Shown: positions 1-9,807, counted from the stretch's first letter. The stretch: 50,519 nucleotides of DNA from Hespellia stercorisuis DSM 15480 (GCF_900142165.1 NZ_FQZY01000032.1:1-50519); one strand, 5' to 3'. Notes: generated by a model not told the origin, from the sequence alone. A program made the numbers and translations.

Positions 1-391
1 AAGCAGACAATAAAAAATACATCTTCAGGGCTACTGGAAAGTTTTCGCGGACTGACAGTAACGAATGAAGATGTATCCTACATTTTTAAGTACACAACAA
101 TGTACTTGGAATAACAAGGTTATTTTAGCACAGGTGGTGGTTAAATGAAAGACGAAATAACTGAATAATCCACATTTTTTTAGGATTGGCTTCGTGGACC
201 CATACGAAGTGCATAACAAAAGGCGTTAACAAGGAAAATGTGGATAAAGTGCTAAAAAACATACACAGTAGATGAGGGATAGACACAATTAAATTTATTC
301 CTCAACGCTGGCAGAAATAAAGTTGGCTTTACTTTATACAAGGATAATGGTATAATGTATCGAACAAAAATGATTAATTGGAGGAAGTAGT
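1..391. other. Gene-free 5' edge with an inverted repeat
   Basis: I see no supportable gene here. An 11-bp inverted repeat (ATACATCTTCA at 17-27, TGAAGATGTAT at 66-76) could fold into a long stem around an inner ACTG/CAGT pairing. A smaller one (CTTCGT/ACGAAG) lies near 189-208. The only longer open frame is on the minus strand, has no ribosome binding site and has a composition unlike the real genes. The stretch may be the tail of a transcript entering from the left. The rfbB promoter occupies its right end. Confidence 0.5.
328..356 (+). promoter_or_regulatory. Sigma-A-type promoter for rfbB
   Basis: A perfect -10 box TATAAT lies at 351-356 and a partial -35 box TTTACT at 328-333, spaced by 17 bp. 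The leader to the rfbB start is about 30 nt and carries GGAGG at 380-384. This is the only good promoter seen before the 392-12255 gene run. Confidence 0.65.
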
Positions 392-1468
392 ATGAGAACA
401 TATCTAGTGACAGGCGGAGCTGGTTTTATTGGATCAAATTATATTCATTATATGTTTAAAAAATATAATGAAGAAATCCGCATTATTAATGTAGATAAAT
501 TGACTTACGCAGGAAACCTTGAAAATCTTAAAAGTGTGGAAAACCGAGATAACTATACATTTGTGAAAGCAGATATCTGCGATGCGGATGCTATCAATAA
601 AATATTTGAGGAGAATGACATTGACCGTGTTGTTCATTTTGCGGCAGAAAGCCACGTTGACAGAAGCATCAAGAATCCAGAAGTATTTGTAAAGACGAAT
701 GTTCTTGGAACTCTGGTTATGCTCAACGCTGCGAAGTCAGCATGGGAATTGGAGGATGGATCTTTCAAGGAAGGAAAGAAATTCCTGCACGTCTCTACAG
801 ACGAGGTATATGGTTCATTGGAAGAAGAGGGAGAATACTTCTATGAGACCACGCCGTATGATCCACACAGTCCGTATTCTGCAAGCAAGGCCTCTTCGGA
901 TTTTCTTGTGAAATCCTACATGGATACATATAAATTCCCGGCCAATATTACAAACTGCAGCAACAACTACGGCCCATATCAGTTCCCGGAGAAACTGATT
1001 CCACTGATTATCAACAACGCACTTCAGGGAAAGAAGCTCCCGGTGTACGGAGACGGGAAAAACGTCCGCGATTGGCTGTATGTTGAAGACCACGCAAAGG
1101 GAATCGACATGGTACAGGAGCAGGGACGTCTGTTTGAAACCTACAACATTGGCGGTCACAACGAGAAACAGAATATTCAGATCATCGAGATCATCATTGA
1201 CACGCTGCAGGAGATGCTCCCGGACGAAGATCCGAGGAAAAAACTGGTCAGCAGAGATCTTATCACATATGTGGAGGACAGAAAAGGCCACGACAGAAGA
1301 TATGCAATCGCGCCGGACAAGATCAAAAAAGAGATTGGTTGGGTGCCGGATACATGCTTTGCTGATGGAATCAAGCTGACAATTGCATGGTTCTTTGAAC
1401 ACGAGGATTGGATGAAGCGTGTAACCAGCGGAGATTACCAGAAATATTACGAAGAAATGTATAAATAA
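392..1468 (+). CDS. rfbB: dTDP-glucose 4,6-dehydratase (RmlB)
   Basis: Converts dTDP-glucose to dTDP-4-keto-6-deoxyglucose, the second step of dTDP-L-rhamnose synthesis, in the cytoplasm. The 358-residue length is about 15-20 residues above many RmlB proteins. An NAD-binding glycine motif TGGAGFIG is at residues 7-14, STDEVYG at 135-141, and the catalytic YxxxK (Tyr162/Lys166) in the HSPYSASK segment. The ATG is preceded by GGAGG at 380-384 with 7-nt spacing. It is the first gene of a polysaccharide cluster, and rfbA, rfbC and rfbD lie downstream though not adjacent. A hairpin without a U-tract follows the stop, so readthrough into the glycosyltransferase is likely. Family identification is secure. 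Confidence 0.97.
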   Translation: MRTYLVTGGAGFIGSNYIHYMFKKYNEEIRIINVDKLTYAGNLENLKSVENRDNYTFVKADICDADAINKIFEENDIDRVVHFAAESHVDRSIKNPEVFVKTNVLGTLVMLNAAKSAWELEDGSFKEGKKFLHVSTDEVYGSLEEEGEYFYETTPYDPHSPYSASKASSDFLVKSYMDTYKFPANITNCSNNYGPYQFPEKLIPLIINNALQGKKLPVYGDGKNVRDWLYVEDHAKGIDMVQEQGRLFETYNIGGHNEKQNIQIIEIIIDTLQEMLPDEDPRKKLVSRDLITYVEDRKGHDRRYAIAPDKIKKEIGWVPDTCFADGIKLTIAWFFEHEDWMKRVTSGDYQKYYEEMYK

Positions 1469-1476
1469 GAACATGA

Positions 1477-1506
1477 AAACAGCAGTGTCGGAAGATACTG
1501 CTGTTT
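1477..1506 (+). other. Stem-loop after rfbB, no U-tract
   Basis: AAACAGCAGT (1477-1486) pairs perfectly with ACTGCTGTTT (1497-1506) around a 10-nt loop. The next bases are AACTGAG, so this is not a classical intrinsic terminator. It may stabilise the rfbB 3' end or partly attenuate transcription. Confidence 0.5.
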
Positions 1507-1553
1507 AACTGAGTTAAAGGTGCCTTTTTTCAAAGTATCCGGGAGGAAAAACA

Positions 1554-3524
1554 GTGAATTACAGAATAGAGAAGTGTTTTGTGTATGGAGTATTGCACCC
1601 GAGTGTTTATATGCAGGGCTGGATTGATGGGAAAATTACAAAAATCGCAATTCGAAAGAATGATAAGACCATTTATGAAGAAAACTTTGCAGAACAGAGA
1701 ACCGTAAAATCCTTTCTGATTAATCAGGCATTGGGTGAAAACGGGACATTTGAAGTATACTTATATAAGAAAAGATATAAAAAAATGATGACGATACATA
1801 CCAATGTACTCTCACGCCTTGCAAGAAAAATGAGAAAAAATGATGAGTCAGAGACTTCCGTTTCAGACGGAGTGGAAAGTCATACATTTAATATCAATGA
1901 CAAAGAGAAGTATCTTTCCTGGCTGGAAGGCAAAGAAACATTCCATGATGCGGAGGATTATGCATATCAGCCGAAGATATCGCTGATAATTCCGGTATAT
2001 AATGTTGAACGGAATCTGTTGGAGGAGTGTCTGGACTCCATACTGAATCAGACTTATCAGAATTTTGAAATCTGCATCGCGGATGACAATTCCGGAAAAC
2101 AGGAGACGCTGGATACCCTGCGGGAATACGAAAAGCGTGATGAGAGAATCAAAGTGGTCTATAGAAAAGAGAACGGACACATTTCCAAGGCGACAGACTC
2201 GGCACTGGAACTGGTGACCGGAGAGTTCATCGGTCTGATCGACAACGATGATATGCTGGATCAGCATGCGTTGAATGAAGTCGTGTATGCGCTCAATGAG
2301 CAGAAGGATCTGGATTTCATTTACACGGACGAAGATAAGATCGGTCTGGACGGCAAGCGTGAATTTCCGCACTTTAAGTCAGATTTTGCATTGGAAACAC
2401 TGTATGGGGAAAACTATATCTGCCATTTCAGCGTGATTCGAAAGACGATAATCGACAAGATCGGCGGTTTCCGGGAAGGCTATGAGGGCGCCCAGGACTT
2501 TGATCTGTTTTTACGTGTTGTCAATGAGACGAAGAAGATACACCACATTCCGAAGCTGTTATACCGTTGGCGTATGATTCCAGGTTCCACCGCAGTGACG
2601 GCAGACAGCAAGGGTTATGCGGCAGAGGCAGGAAAGAGAGCACTGGAGGATTATTTCCGTGTACGGAATGAAAAAGTGGATGTGAAGATCGCGCTGAACA
2701 CGTTTTATTGCTGCCAGTTTCCGGTCGAGGACAGCTGCAGTACAGAAGTTGTTATTTTTGATGCGGGACGAATGGACGATCTGCGGGACTGCATCGAAGA
2801 TTTTCAGGAGAATCTGGAGGATGCACCGTGCAGCGTTGTTATCCTGACTGAACGAAACAAAGTCGATACCGAAAAAGCATTGGAGAAGCTGTCAATTCCG
2901 CTTACGGTTATCTGTGGTGAAAAACGACAGTGGATCAAAAAGCTGAATGAACATCTGGCAGAAAGTGCAGCGGACTGTATTCTGTTTCTGGATGAGAATA
3001 CACGTGTGCTGAGTGACTCCTGGCTCAGAGAATCGCAGGGGTATGCACTGCATGAGACTCTGGGTGTCGTAGGCGGGAAGGTGCTTGACGTCTCCGAACA
3101 GGTCTGCGAATCCGGTGTTGTTCTGACCCCGCAGGGAAAACTGCTGCCGGCCAATGTGCGTGAGGCAAGAAACAGCTACGGTTTATATGGAAGACTAATG
3201 GTTCCGTATAACTATAGTATGATCAATAACAAATGCTTTATGGTATCCCGCGAGAAGTACCTGCAGGTCGGGGGCATGGAAGAACAATTGGCCTGGGAGG
3301 CTTCGTTATATGAACTTTCGCTTCGGATGCTGGACGCAGGTTACAGAAATTTATTTACACCACAGCTGGAATGTCTGTGCTACACAAGCAGGAACACCAT
3401 TGATCTTGAGGATGCTGACCGCATCTTTATGTGGAAAAAATGGAAAAAATACTTTGAGCATGATGCGTTTTATAATAGCAACTTCTCGGACGAAGTGCCT
3501 TTTGAACTGGAAACAAAGGCTTAG
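1554..3524 (+). CDS. Family 2 glycosyltransferase, tandem-domain, GTG start
   Basis: A cytoplasmic glycosyltransferase of 656 residues, probably adding sugars (perhaps rhamnose) to the lipid-linked wall polysaccharide. The first ~135 residues are a beta-rich region with an MQGW motif (20-23) that recurs in the two larger transferases downstream. A GT-A domain starts at about 141 (PKISLIIPVYN), with the metal-binding DND at 230-232 and TDED at 258-261, and ends with a YRWRMIPGSTA segment. The C-terminal ~250 residues resemble a second GT-A fold but lack a clear DxD (only LFLDENT), so this half may be degenerate. The GTG start is chosen because GGGAGG at 1541-1546 lies 7 nt upstream and no better ATG follows. 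Acceptor and donor cannot be read from sequence. Confidence 0.88.
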   Translation: MNYRIEKCFVYGVLHPSVYMQGWIDGKITKIAIRKNDKTIYEENFAEQRTVKSFLINQALGENGTFEVYLYKKRYKKMMTIHTNVLSRLARKMRKNDESETSVSDGVESHTFNINDKEKYLSWLEGKETFHDAEDYAYQPKISLIIPVYNVERNLLEECLDSILNQTYQNFEICIADDNSGKQETLDTLREYEKRDERIKVVYRKENGHISKATDSALELVTGEFIGLIDNDDMLDQHALNEVVYALNEQKDLDFIYTDEDKIGLDGKREFPHFKSDFALETLYGENYICHFSVIRKTIIDKIGGFREGYEGAQDFDLFLRVVNETKKIHHIPKLLYRWRMIPGSTAVTADSKGYAAEAGKRALEDYFRVRNEKVDVKIALNTFYCCQFPVEDSCSTEVVIFDAGRMDDLRDCIEDFQENLEDAPCSVVILTERNKVDTEKALEKLSIPLTVICGEKRQWIKKLNEHLAESAADCILFLDENTRVLSDSWLRESQGYALHETLGVVGGKVLDVSEQVCESGVVLTPQGKLLPANVREARNSYGLYGRLMVPYNYSMINNKCFMVSREKYLQVGGMEEQLAWEASLYELSLRMLDAGYRNLFTPQLECLCYTSRNTIDLEDADRIFMWKKWKKYFEHDAFYNSNFSDEVPFELETKA

Positions 3525-3614
3525 AGTTGTATTCGCATTGGCAAAATGATATAATTGACAGCGATAAGCAGGACAATGGGAGGATGAGTGTATCATAACC
3601 CCGGAGCAGCAGTG

Positions 3615-3631
3615 CGGATGGGGTACATCCG
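3615..3631 (+). other. Short hairpin upstream of rfbA
   Basis: CGGATG (3615-3620) pairs with CATCCG (3626-3631) around GGGTA, extendable by G-U pairs. It lies in the 141-bp gap between the glycosyltransferase and rfbA. No U-tract and no convincing promoter are seen in the gap, so the role is unclear (processing or weak attenuation). Confidence 0.35.
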
Positions 3632-3665
3632 TGTTGACTAAAAGTATACATAGGAGGTTTATTCG

Positions 3666-4535
3666 ATGAAAGGTATTATATTAGCAGGTGGTTCAGGAAC
3701 CAGATTATATCCGTTGACAAAAGCAGTATCCAAGCAGATCATGCCGGTGTATGACAAGCCGATGATTTATTATCCGCTGTCCACGCTGATGCTGGCGGGG
3801 ATCAGAGAGGTTTTGATCATCTCTACTCCGAGAGATCTGCCGGTATTTGAAGAACTGTTCGGCAACGGCGATGATCTGGGAATGAGATTTGAGTATAAAG
3901 TACAGGAGAGCCCGAGAGGACTTGCCGACGCTTTTATCATCGGAGAAGAGTTTATCGGGGATGACAGCGTTGCGCTTGTATTGGGGGACAATATTTTCTA
4001 TGGACAGAGTTTCTCGAAGGTGCTGAAGAAAGCGGCGGAGAGAGAAGACGGTGCGACAATTTTCGGTTATTATGTCAGAGACCCGAGAGAGTACGGTGTG
4101 GTAGAATTTGACGAGAACGGAAAGGCACTGTCCATCGAGGAAAAGCCGGAGCATCCGAAATCAAATTATGCGGTACCCGGATTGTATTTTTATGACAATG
4201 ATGTGGTGGAGATTGCGAAGAATGTGAAACCTTCCGCGCGCGGTGAGATTGAGATCACCAGCATCAACAATGAATATTTGAACAGGGGAACTCTGCAGGT
4301 AGAGACACTCGGCCGCGGATTTGCATGGTTGGATACAGGGAATCATGATATGCTTTTGGATGCGGCAGACTTTGTGTGTGCTTTCCAGAAACGGCAGGGA
4401 CTGTACATTTCCTGCATCGAAGAGATCGCTTACAAGAGAGGCTTTATCGATAAGGCACAGCTGGAGAAGCTTGCACAGCCGCTGCTGAAAACAGATTACG
4501 GAAAATACCTCATGGAGATTGTCGAAGGTTTATAG
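3666..4535 (+). CDS. rfbA: Glucose-1-phosphate thymidylyltransferase (RmlA)
   Basis: Joins glucose-1-phosphate and dTTP to dTDP-glucose, the committed step of dTDP-rhamnose synthesis. It has 289 residues, the normal length for short-form RmlA. The nucleotide-binding signature [13 protein letters not shown] is at residues 6-18, followed by [18 protein letters not shown], and LGDNIFYG supplies the metal-site Asp. The ATG has AGGAGG at 3652-3657 with 8-nt spacing. It lies 84 bp before rfbC in the same orientation, consistent with one transcript. Confidence 0.97.
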   Translation: MKGIILAGGSGTRLYPLTKAVSKQIMPVYDKPMIYYPLSTLMLAGIREVLIISTPRDLPVFEELFGNGDDLGMRFEYKVQESPRGLADAFIIGEEFIGDDSVALVLGDNIFYGQSFSKVLKKAAEREDGATIFGYYVRDPREYGVVEFDENGKALSIEEKPEHPKSNYAVPGLYFYDNDVVEIAKNVKPSARGEIEITSINNEYLNRGTLQVETLGRGFAWLDTGNHDMLLDAADFVCAFQKRQGLYISCIEEIAYKRGFIDKAQLEKLAQPLLKTDYGKYLMEIVEGL

Positions 4536-4619
4536 ACGAGAACGTATAGCGCTGGAATCCGGAAACGGAACGGTCAGCGAAAAGAAGTCAAGAACAGGAA
4601 ATTTAGAAAGGGAAAAGCA

Positions 4620-5171
4620 ATGGGAAAAATAACAGTAGAAACATGTGAGATAGAGGGTCTGAAGATTATCACACCGTCCGTATTCGGCGACGAAAGAGGA
4701 TACTTCATGGAGACTTACAATAAAAATGATTATGTCGCAGCGGGAATTGACATGGAGTTCGTGCAGGACAACCAGTCAAGCTCATCCAAAGGGGTGCTGA
4801 GAGGACTGCATTTCCAGATTAATTACCCACAGGACAAATTGGTGCGTGTTGTGAGTGGAGAGGTATTTGACGTTGCGGTAGACCTCAGAGAGGGTTCGGA
4901 CACGTACGGAAAATGGTTCGGTGTAACGCTTTCTGCTGAGAACAAGAAACAGTTCTTTATTCCGAAGAATTTTGCACATGGCTTTGTCGTATTATCAGAG
5001 ACTGCTGAGTTCGCATACAAATGCACAGATTTCTATCATCCGAACGATGAGGGCGGACTTGCGTGGAATGATCCGGATATAGGCGTTGAGTGGCCGATAC
5101 CGGAGGATATGAAACTAACCATCTCTGAGAAGGATCAGAAGTGGAGCGGAATCAAAGAATTTCACAGATAG
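4620..5171 (+). CDS. rfbC: dTDP-4-dehydrorhamnose 3,5-epimerase (RmlC)
   Basis: Epimerises dTDP-4-keto-6-deoxyglucose at C3 and C5 to the L-lyxo form, the third step to dTDP-L-rhamnose. It has 183 residues, typical for the cupin-fold family. The motif RGLHFQ at residues 61-66 carries the catalytic His64; DVAVDLREGS and the IPKNFAHGF segment are also characteristic. The ATG at 4620 follows GAAAGGG (4606-4612). The stop codon abuts the ribosome binding site of the exporter permease 14 bp downstream, indicating translational linkage of rhamnose supply and export genes. Confidence 0.97.
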   Translation: MGKITVETCEIEGLKIITPSVFGDERGYFMETYNKNDYVAAGIDMEFVQDNQSSSSKGVLRGLHFQINYPQDKLVRVVSGEVFDVAVDLREGSDTYGKWFGVTLSAENKKQFFIPKNFAHGFVVLSETAEFAYKCTDFYHPNDEGGLAWNDPDIGVEWPIPEDMKLTISEKDQKWSGIKEFHR

Positions 5172-5184
5172 GTGGAGGTAGTAC

Positions 5185-5961
5185 GTGTCAGCATATATAC
5201 AGAATTTTAAAAGGTTTCAGCCACTGCTGCAGGAGCTGGTATCCCGGGATATTAAAATCAAATACAGACGTTCCGTACTGGGGGTTTTATGGACTTTACT
5301 AAACCCTCTTTTCATGATGATCGTGCTGTCTGTTGTCTTCTCGAATTTGTTTAAATATAACATGGACAATTTCCCTCTCTACGTAATGAGCGGGCAGGTT
5401 ATATTTAACTTCTACTCCGATGCGACGACGAGTTCGATGTCTTCGATTATTGGAAGTGCATCTCTGATCAAAAAGATTTATGTGCCCAAATACCTGTTTG
5501 TTATATCACGGGTTTTTTCAAGCTTTATTAATCTGATGGCTTCGTTTACGGCATTTATACTGGTTATGATCGTTCTTCGGACAGAATTGCACTGGACCAT
5601 GTTTCTTGTGCCGATACCGCTCTTTATGCTTGTGGTCTTTTCACTTGGAATCGGCCTGATTTTATCGGCAATCACCGTGAAGTTCAGAGATATCATGCAC
5701 TTATACTCCGTATTCATCACAGCGTTGATGTATCTGACTCCGGTAATCTACCCGATGTCACTTCTTCCGGGACTGGTGAGGGTGGTGGTACAGATTAACC
5801 CGATCACCAATTATCTTCAGATGTTCCGTGATGTGATGCTGTATAACAACCTGCCGAGTGTCCAGGGGATTCTCCTGGGGCTGGCGGAGGCCGCAATTGC
5901 GATGGTTGTCGGACTGTATGTATTTTATAAAAATCAGGATGGATTTATTCTGAACTTGTAG
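5185..5961 (+). CDS. ABC-2 polysaccharide export permease (Wzm-like)
   Basis: A membrane subunit of an ABC transporter that moves a completed lipid-linked polysaccharide across the membrane. It has 258 residues with about six hydrophobic segments and the family hallmark near the N terminus (RDIKIKYRRSVLGVLWTLLN, about residues 20-39). The GTG start at 5185 is supported by GGTGGAGG at 5171-5178. It is followed after 9 bp by the ATPase partner. This family includes RfbA/Wzm/TagG and RgpC-type proteins; the neighbouring Rml genes and rhamnosyltransferase-like enzymes favour a rhamnan-type glycan over teichoic acid. Confidence 0.93.
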   Translation: MSAYIQNFKRFQPLLQELVSRDIKIKYRRSVLGVLWTLLNPLFMMIVLSVVFSNLFKYNMDNFPLYVMSGQVIFNFYSDATTSSMSSIIGSASLIKKIYVPKYLFVISRVFSSFINLMASFTAFILVMIVLRTELHWTMFLVPIPLFMLVVFSLGIGLILSAITVKFRDIMHLYSVFITALMYLTPVIYPMSLLPGLVRVVVQINPITNYLQMFRDVMLYNNLPSVQGILLGLAEAAIAMVVGLYVFYKNQDGFILNL

Positions 5962-5970
5962 GAGGAATCG

Positions 5971-6705
5971 ATGGAAAAAAAGATAATGATAAAAGTAGAT
6001 AATGTTTCCATGAGATTCAATCTTTCATCAGAAAAGTTTGACAGCTTCAAGGAATACGTTATCAAGACATTAAAAAAACAGGTATCAGTGGAGGAGTTCT
6101 GGGCACTGCAGGATGTCTCCTTTGAATTGCGTGAGGGGGAGGCACTGGGACTGATCGGATTGAACGGAAGTGGAAAAAGTACGATGCTCAAAACCATAGC
6201 CGGTGTGCTCAAGCCCACAAAGGGAAGTGTGTCAGTGAATGGCTCAGTCGCTCCACTGATTGAACTGGGGGCTGGATTCGATATGGATCTGACCGCTGCG
6301 GAGAATGTATATCTCAATGGTGCACTGCTTGGCTATCCAAGAAAAGAGATGGAAAAGCATTACAATGATATTGTGGAATTTTCGGAACTGCATGATTTTA
6401 TGAATGTTCCGGTAAAGAATTTTTCGTCAGGAATGGTATCCAGACTTGCATTTGCAATCTCGACCATTGGAACACCGGATATACTGATTGTAGATGAGGT
6501 GCTGTCGGTCGGTGATTTCCGGTTTCAGGAAAAATGCGAACAGCGTATACAGGCGATGATAGACAAAGGGACGACAATTCTGTTTGTCTCCCACAGTATC
6601 CAGCAGGTAAGACGAATCTGCAATAAAATTGTATGGCTGGACCACGGACACATGAAACGCTGGGGCGATGCGGATGAAATCTGCGATGAATATGAGCGCT
6701 CGTAA
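5971..6705 (+). CDS. Polysaccharide ABC exporter ATPase (Wzt-like)
   Basis: Energises the permease encoded just upstream. It has 244 residues. Walker A is GLNGSGKST at 63-71, the signature FSSGM at 151-155 (reduced from LSGGQ, typical of this export subfamily), Walker B ILIVDE at 171-176 and the H-loop His208. It stops soon after the nucleotide-binding domain, so it lacks the C-terminal carbohydrate-binding extension that many Wzt proteins use to recognise a modified chain end. The ATG follows GGAGG with ideal spacing, and this RBS overlaps the permease stop. Confidence 0.94.
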   Translation: MEKKIMIKVDNVSMRFNLSSEKFDSFKEYVIKTLKKQVSVEEFWALQDVSFELREGEALGLIGLNGSGKSTMLKTIAGVLKPTKGSVSVNGSVAPLIELGAGFDMDLTAAENVYLNGALLGYPRKEMEKHYNDIVEFSELHDFMNVPVKNFSSGMVSRLAFAISTIGTPDILIVDEVLSVGDFRFQEKCEQRIQAMIDKGTTILFVSHSIQQVRRICNKIVWLDHGHMKRWGDADEICDEYERS

Positions 6706-6712
6706 TTGAGGT

Positions 6713-7321
6713 ATGATGATGAAAAAAAAGATTAAGATAGTAATTGGAATAGTAATTGCATTGGCTGTCTGCTTTCTGTATGCACACATTGAAAAAAATA
6801 ATGTAATTTACGACAGAACCGTGGATGACAGTGAATATAAGCAGACCGGTGTGATAGAGTCGGGAAACCTCAATCAGTCTTTTGTGTGTAAGGAAGACCT
6901 GCTGAAGGGTGTTAATGTGAAGTGTGTCATAGTCGGCGACGTATCGAATGTCAAGATTGCCTACAAGCTGGTCAATACCGGCACAGGTGAAGAATACACC
7001 GGCACAGTGGACGCAAAAAAGCTGAAAAACAACAAATATTACGAGTTTGGTATGGAACAGATATCCGGATGTGAGAATCAGGAGTTCGAATTTATTCTCG
7101 AGGAAAAGGGTGCAACAGCTGAGAACGGAATATCATTCTATATCACGCCGCAGTCAGAAAAGAACACGGTATTGAACGTAAAAGGAAATCCGACAGAAGG
7201 AACTGTGATTATGAAAACAGTGAGCTATAGATTTGACGTGGAGACTTTTGTTGTCCTTTTTGCATGTGTGGCATTTATAGCCGGCTTCATGAGAATGCTG
7301 TACGGATTGTTCAATAAGTAA
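6713..7321 (+). CDS. Unrecognised protein anchored at both ends
   Basis: I do not recognise a family. The protein has about 202 residues with a hydrophobic segment near the N terminus (about 9-24), a ~150-residue beta-rich, presumably extracellular domain with many KxxYK/GxxEY patches, and a second hydrophobic segment at about 179-198 before a short NK end. Such topology puts the middle domain outside the cell. GAGG at 6708-6711 is only 1 nt from the first ATG (6713), so the in-frame ATG at 6719 is the more probable start. It lies between the ABC exporter and two large glycosyltransferases, suggesting a part in chain export or modification. No catalytic motif is seen. Confidence 0.75.
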   Translation: MMMKKKIKIVIGIVIALAVCFLYAHIEKNNVIYDRTVDDSEYKQTGVIESGNLNQSFVCKEDLLKGVNVKCVIVGDVSNVKIAYKLVNTGTGEEYTGTVDAKKLKNNKYYEFGMEQISGCENQEFEFILEEKGATAENGISFYITPQSEKNTVLNVKGNPTEGTVIMKTVSYRFDVETFVVLFACVAFIAGFMRMLYGLFNK

Positions 7322-7339
7322 TTTACAGGGAGGTTGGAT

Positions 7340-9793
7340 ATGCAAAACAGGTTCGAAATAATGAAATACCGATACAGAATAGGAGAGCCTGATGTTCTGC
7401 TTATTCAGGGCTGGTTTCAGGAAAATACAGTGAATGATTCGATTTTGGAGGTCTATCTGGATCAGAGAAGACTCACGGCAGTGCTGGAGTCGCAGTCCGG
7501 AGTGGATATTCAGAAGAGAAAGCACAGCAGAGAAAGAAAAATTGATACAGAATACTGGCTTAGGATTACACTTCCCGCGGAGTATAAAGCAGGCAGTAAG
7601 CTATATGTGTATCAGAAAGATAATGAGCAGAATGTGAAAATTGCAGCCATACCGATCGGAAGAATTGAGAAGCTGCATAGTGATTTTGATGATTACGTGG
7701 ATCTGATCACGTGCCATGAAGATACGGTTTTGATTCAGGGATGGATTGCTTCAAGAGAAGCAGTGCAGCTGCAGGTGCTCGATGAACAGAAAAATCAATT
7801 AAAGTCGGAGACGGTATACAAGGTCAGAAAAGATGTGCTCCAGGATTTCCCGGAGCTGAAAAGCGCAGACATCACCGGATTTGAGATTCGCATTCCGGAA
7901 TGTAGAAATAAAAAGGTATATCTTGCAGCGAAGATCGGAGAAAAGAAATACAGCAGAATCTGCAGAATTGACCGGACGAAAGCCGAAAGAATTGTCGGAA
8001 AGGTTCAGAAAGCAGTGCAGAAAGGCGGCCTGAGTATTTCGCAGAATGGTCTTGGTACGACATGCGCCAGAATGAAGAAACGTCTGCTGGAGAATCGAAC
8101 CAGCGAGTATGAGATCTGGCTGCAGAAACACCTGCCGACAGCAGAGGAACTGGAGGAACAGAGACGGACACAGTTTGCGTACCAGCCTAAGATCAGTATC
8201 GTCATTCCACTGTACAAAACACCGATCAAGTATCTGGATGCACTTATCCATTCTGTGATCGATCAAACCTATCCCGACTGGGAGTTATGCTTATCGGACG
8301 GAAGTGGTGAACATTCACCCCTTCAGGGACACCTTGCAAAATGGCAGAAAAAGGATTCCAGAATCAGAGTCGTGTATTCCGGAAAACCGATGCAGATATC
8401 GGAGAACACAAATTGTGCACTGGAAATAGCGACGGGAGACTATGTCGCATTTGCGGATCACGATGATCTGCTGGAACCGAATGCCCTGTTTGAAAATGTT
8501 TCTGTCATTAACCGGCATGAGGATGCAGATGTGATTTACAGCGATGAGGATAAGACCACGATGAACGGCAGGGAGCATTTTGATGCGCATTTCAAGCCGG
8601 ATTATAATGTGGATCTTCTGAATACCGTCAATTATTTCTGCCACTTTCTGGTGGTAAAAAGAGAGATTGCAGACAGAGTCGGACCTTTGGATTCCAGGTA
8701 TGACGGTGCCCAGGATTATGACTTTGTCCTTCGGTGCACAGAAGCTACAAAAAATATTTACCATATTCCCAAGATTATTTACCACTGGCGTGCACACAAG
8801 GATTCCACAGCAGGAGATCCGGCGAGTAAACTTTATGCATTTGAGGCAGGAGCAAAGGCGATTCAGGCGCATTACGACCGGGTCGGTGTGGATGCGGCTG
8901 TTTACCAGACGGATATATTCGGAAATTACCGGTCGGAATATCATCTGAAGAACACGCCGCTGATTTCGATTATTATTCCCAATAAAGATCATGTGGAAGA
9001 ATTAAAAAAATGTATAGACTCGATTGAAGAAAAGTCAAAATACCTGAATCGGGAATACGTTATCGTCGAGAATAACAGTGAAAATCCGGAGACATTTGCC
9101 TATTATGAGAGCTTGAAAAGAGAGAAAGAGAATGTCACAGTGCTCACATGGGACGGGACATTCAACTATTCGGCAATCAACAATTATGGCGCGGGGCAGG
9201 CTGCCGGAGACTATTATCTGTTTCTGAACAATGATACAGAGATGATTTCGGAAAATGGTCTGGAGGAACTGCTGGGCCGCTGTATGCGTGAGGATGTCGG
9301 AGTCGTGGGTGCACGGCTTTACTATGAAGACCGGACAATTCAGCATGCGGGAGTTGTAATTGGTCTTGGTGGTGTCGCGGGGCATGTGTTTGTCGATTTC
9401 AGAGATGACACACCGGGATATTTTTCAAGAATTGTGTGCGCACAGGAGTACAGCGCGGTGACGGCCGCCTGCATGATGGTCTCAAAAGAGGTGTTTGAGC
9501 AGGTGCAGGGGTTTGATGAGAAGCTTGCAGTCGCATACAATGATATCGATTTTTGTCTGCGCGTCGGCGCGGCGGGAAAACGGGTGGTCTACAATCCGTT
9601 TGCGGAGTTTTACCATTATGAATCGAAATCCAGAGGGGCGGACGATACTGTGGAAAATAAAGCCAGATTTGAACAGGAAGAGTCATATTTCCTGGATAGA
9701 TGGAAGAACCTGATTGAGCAGGGAGATCCATACTACAATCCGAATCTGACACTGATATATGGAGATTATGGTCTCAGACTTGCAGAAGACTAG
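7340..9793 (+). CDS. Bifunctional glycosyltransferase with two GT2 domains
   Basis: Has 817 residues. Two N-terminal beta-rich modules each begin with LIQGW (about 21-25 and 131-135). GT-A domain one (about 283-500) has PKISIVIPLYKTP, DHDD at 373-376 and SDED. GT-A domain two (about 540-800) has PLISIIIPNKDH, LNNDTE (NND at 630-632) and the NDIDFCLR segment with its catalytic acidic residues. Both active sites look intact, so two linkages could be made by one polypeptide, as in rhamnan/RgpF- and WbbL-type polymerising enzymes. An in-frame TTG at 7334 sits directly on the GGGAGG ribosome binding site (7328-7333), so ATG 7340, 6 nt away, is taken as start. The next gene is a paralogue. Confidence 0.92.
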   Translation: MQNRFEIMKYRYRIGEPDVLLIQGWFQENTVNDSILEVYLDQRRLTAVLESQSGVDIQKRKHSRERKIDTEYWLRITLPAEYKAGSKLYVYQKDNEQNVKIAAIPIGRIEKLHSDFDDYVDLITCHEDTVLIQGWIASREAVQLQVLDEQKNQLKSETVYKVRKDVLQDFPELKSADITGFEIRIPECRNKKVYLAAKIGEKKYSRICRIDRTKAERIVGKVQKAVQKGGLSISQNGLGTTCARMKKRLLENRTSEYEIWLQKHLPTAEELEEQRRTQFAYQPKISIVIPLYKTPIKYLDALIHSVIDQTYPDWELCLSDGSGEHSPLQGHLAKWQKKDSRIRVVYSGKPMQISENTNCALEIATGDYVAFADHDDLLEPNALFENVSVINRHEDADVIYSDEDKTTMNGREHFDAHFKPDYNVDLLNTVNYFCHFLVVKREIADRVGPLDSRYDGAQDYDFVLRCTEATKNIYHIPKIIYHWRAHKDSTAGDPASKLYAFEAGAKAIQAHYDRVGVDAAVYQTDIFGNYRSEYHLKNTPLISIIIPNKDHVEELKKCIDSIEEKSKYLNREYVIVENNSENPETFAYYESLKREKENVTVLTWDGTFNYSAINNYGAGQAAGDYYLFLNNDTEMISENGLEELLGRCMREDVGVVGARLYYEDRTIQHAGVVIGLGGVAGHVFVDFRDDTPGYFSRIVCAQEYSAVTAACMMVSKEVFEQVQGFDEKLAVAYNDIDFCLRVGAAGKRVVYNPFAEFYHYESKSRGADDTVENKARFEQEESYFLDRWKNLIEQGDPYYNPNLTLIYGDYGLRLAED

Positions 9794-9807
9794 AAAGGTA
9801 AGATAGA

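Noticed and set aside
31-219. 62-codon minus-strand open frame at the left edge
   Set aside because: No ribosome binding site, Cys/Phe-rich composition unlike the real genes here, and it covers an inverted repeat.
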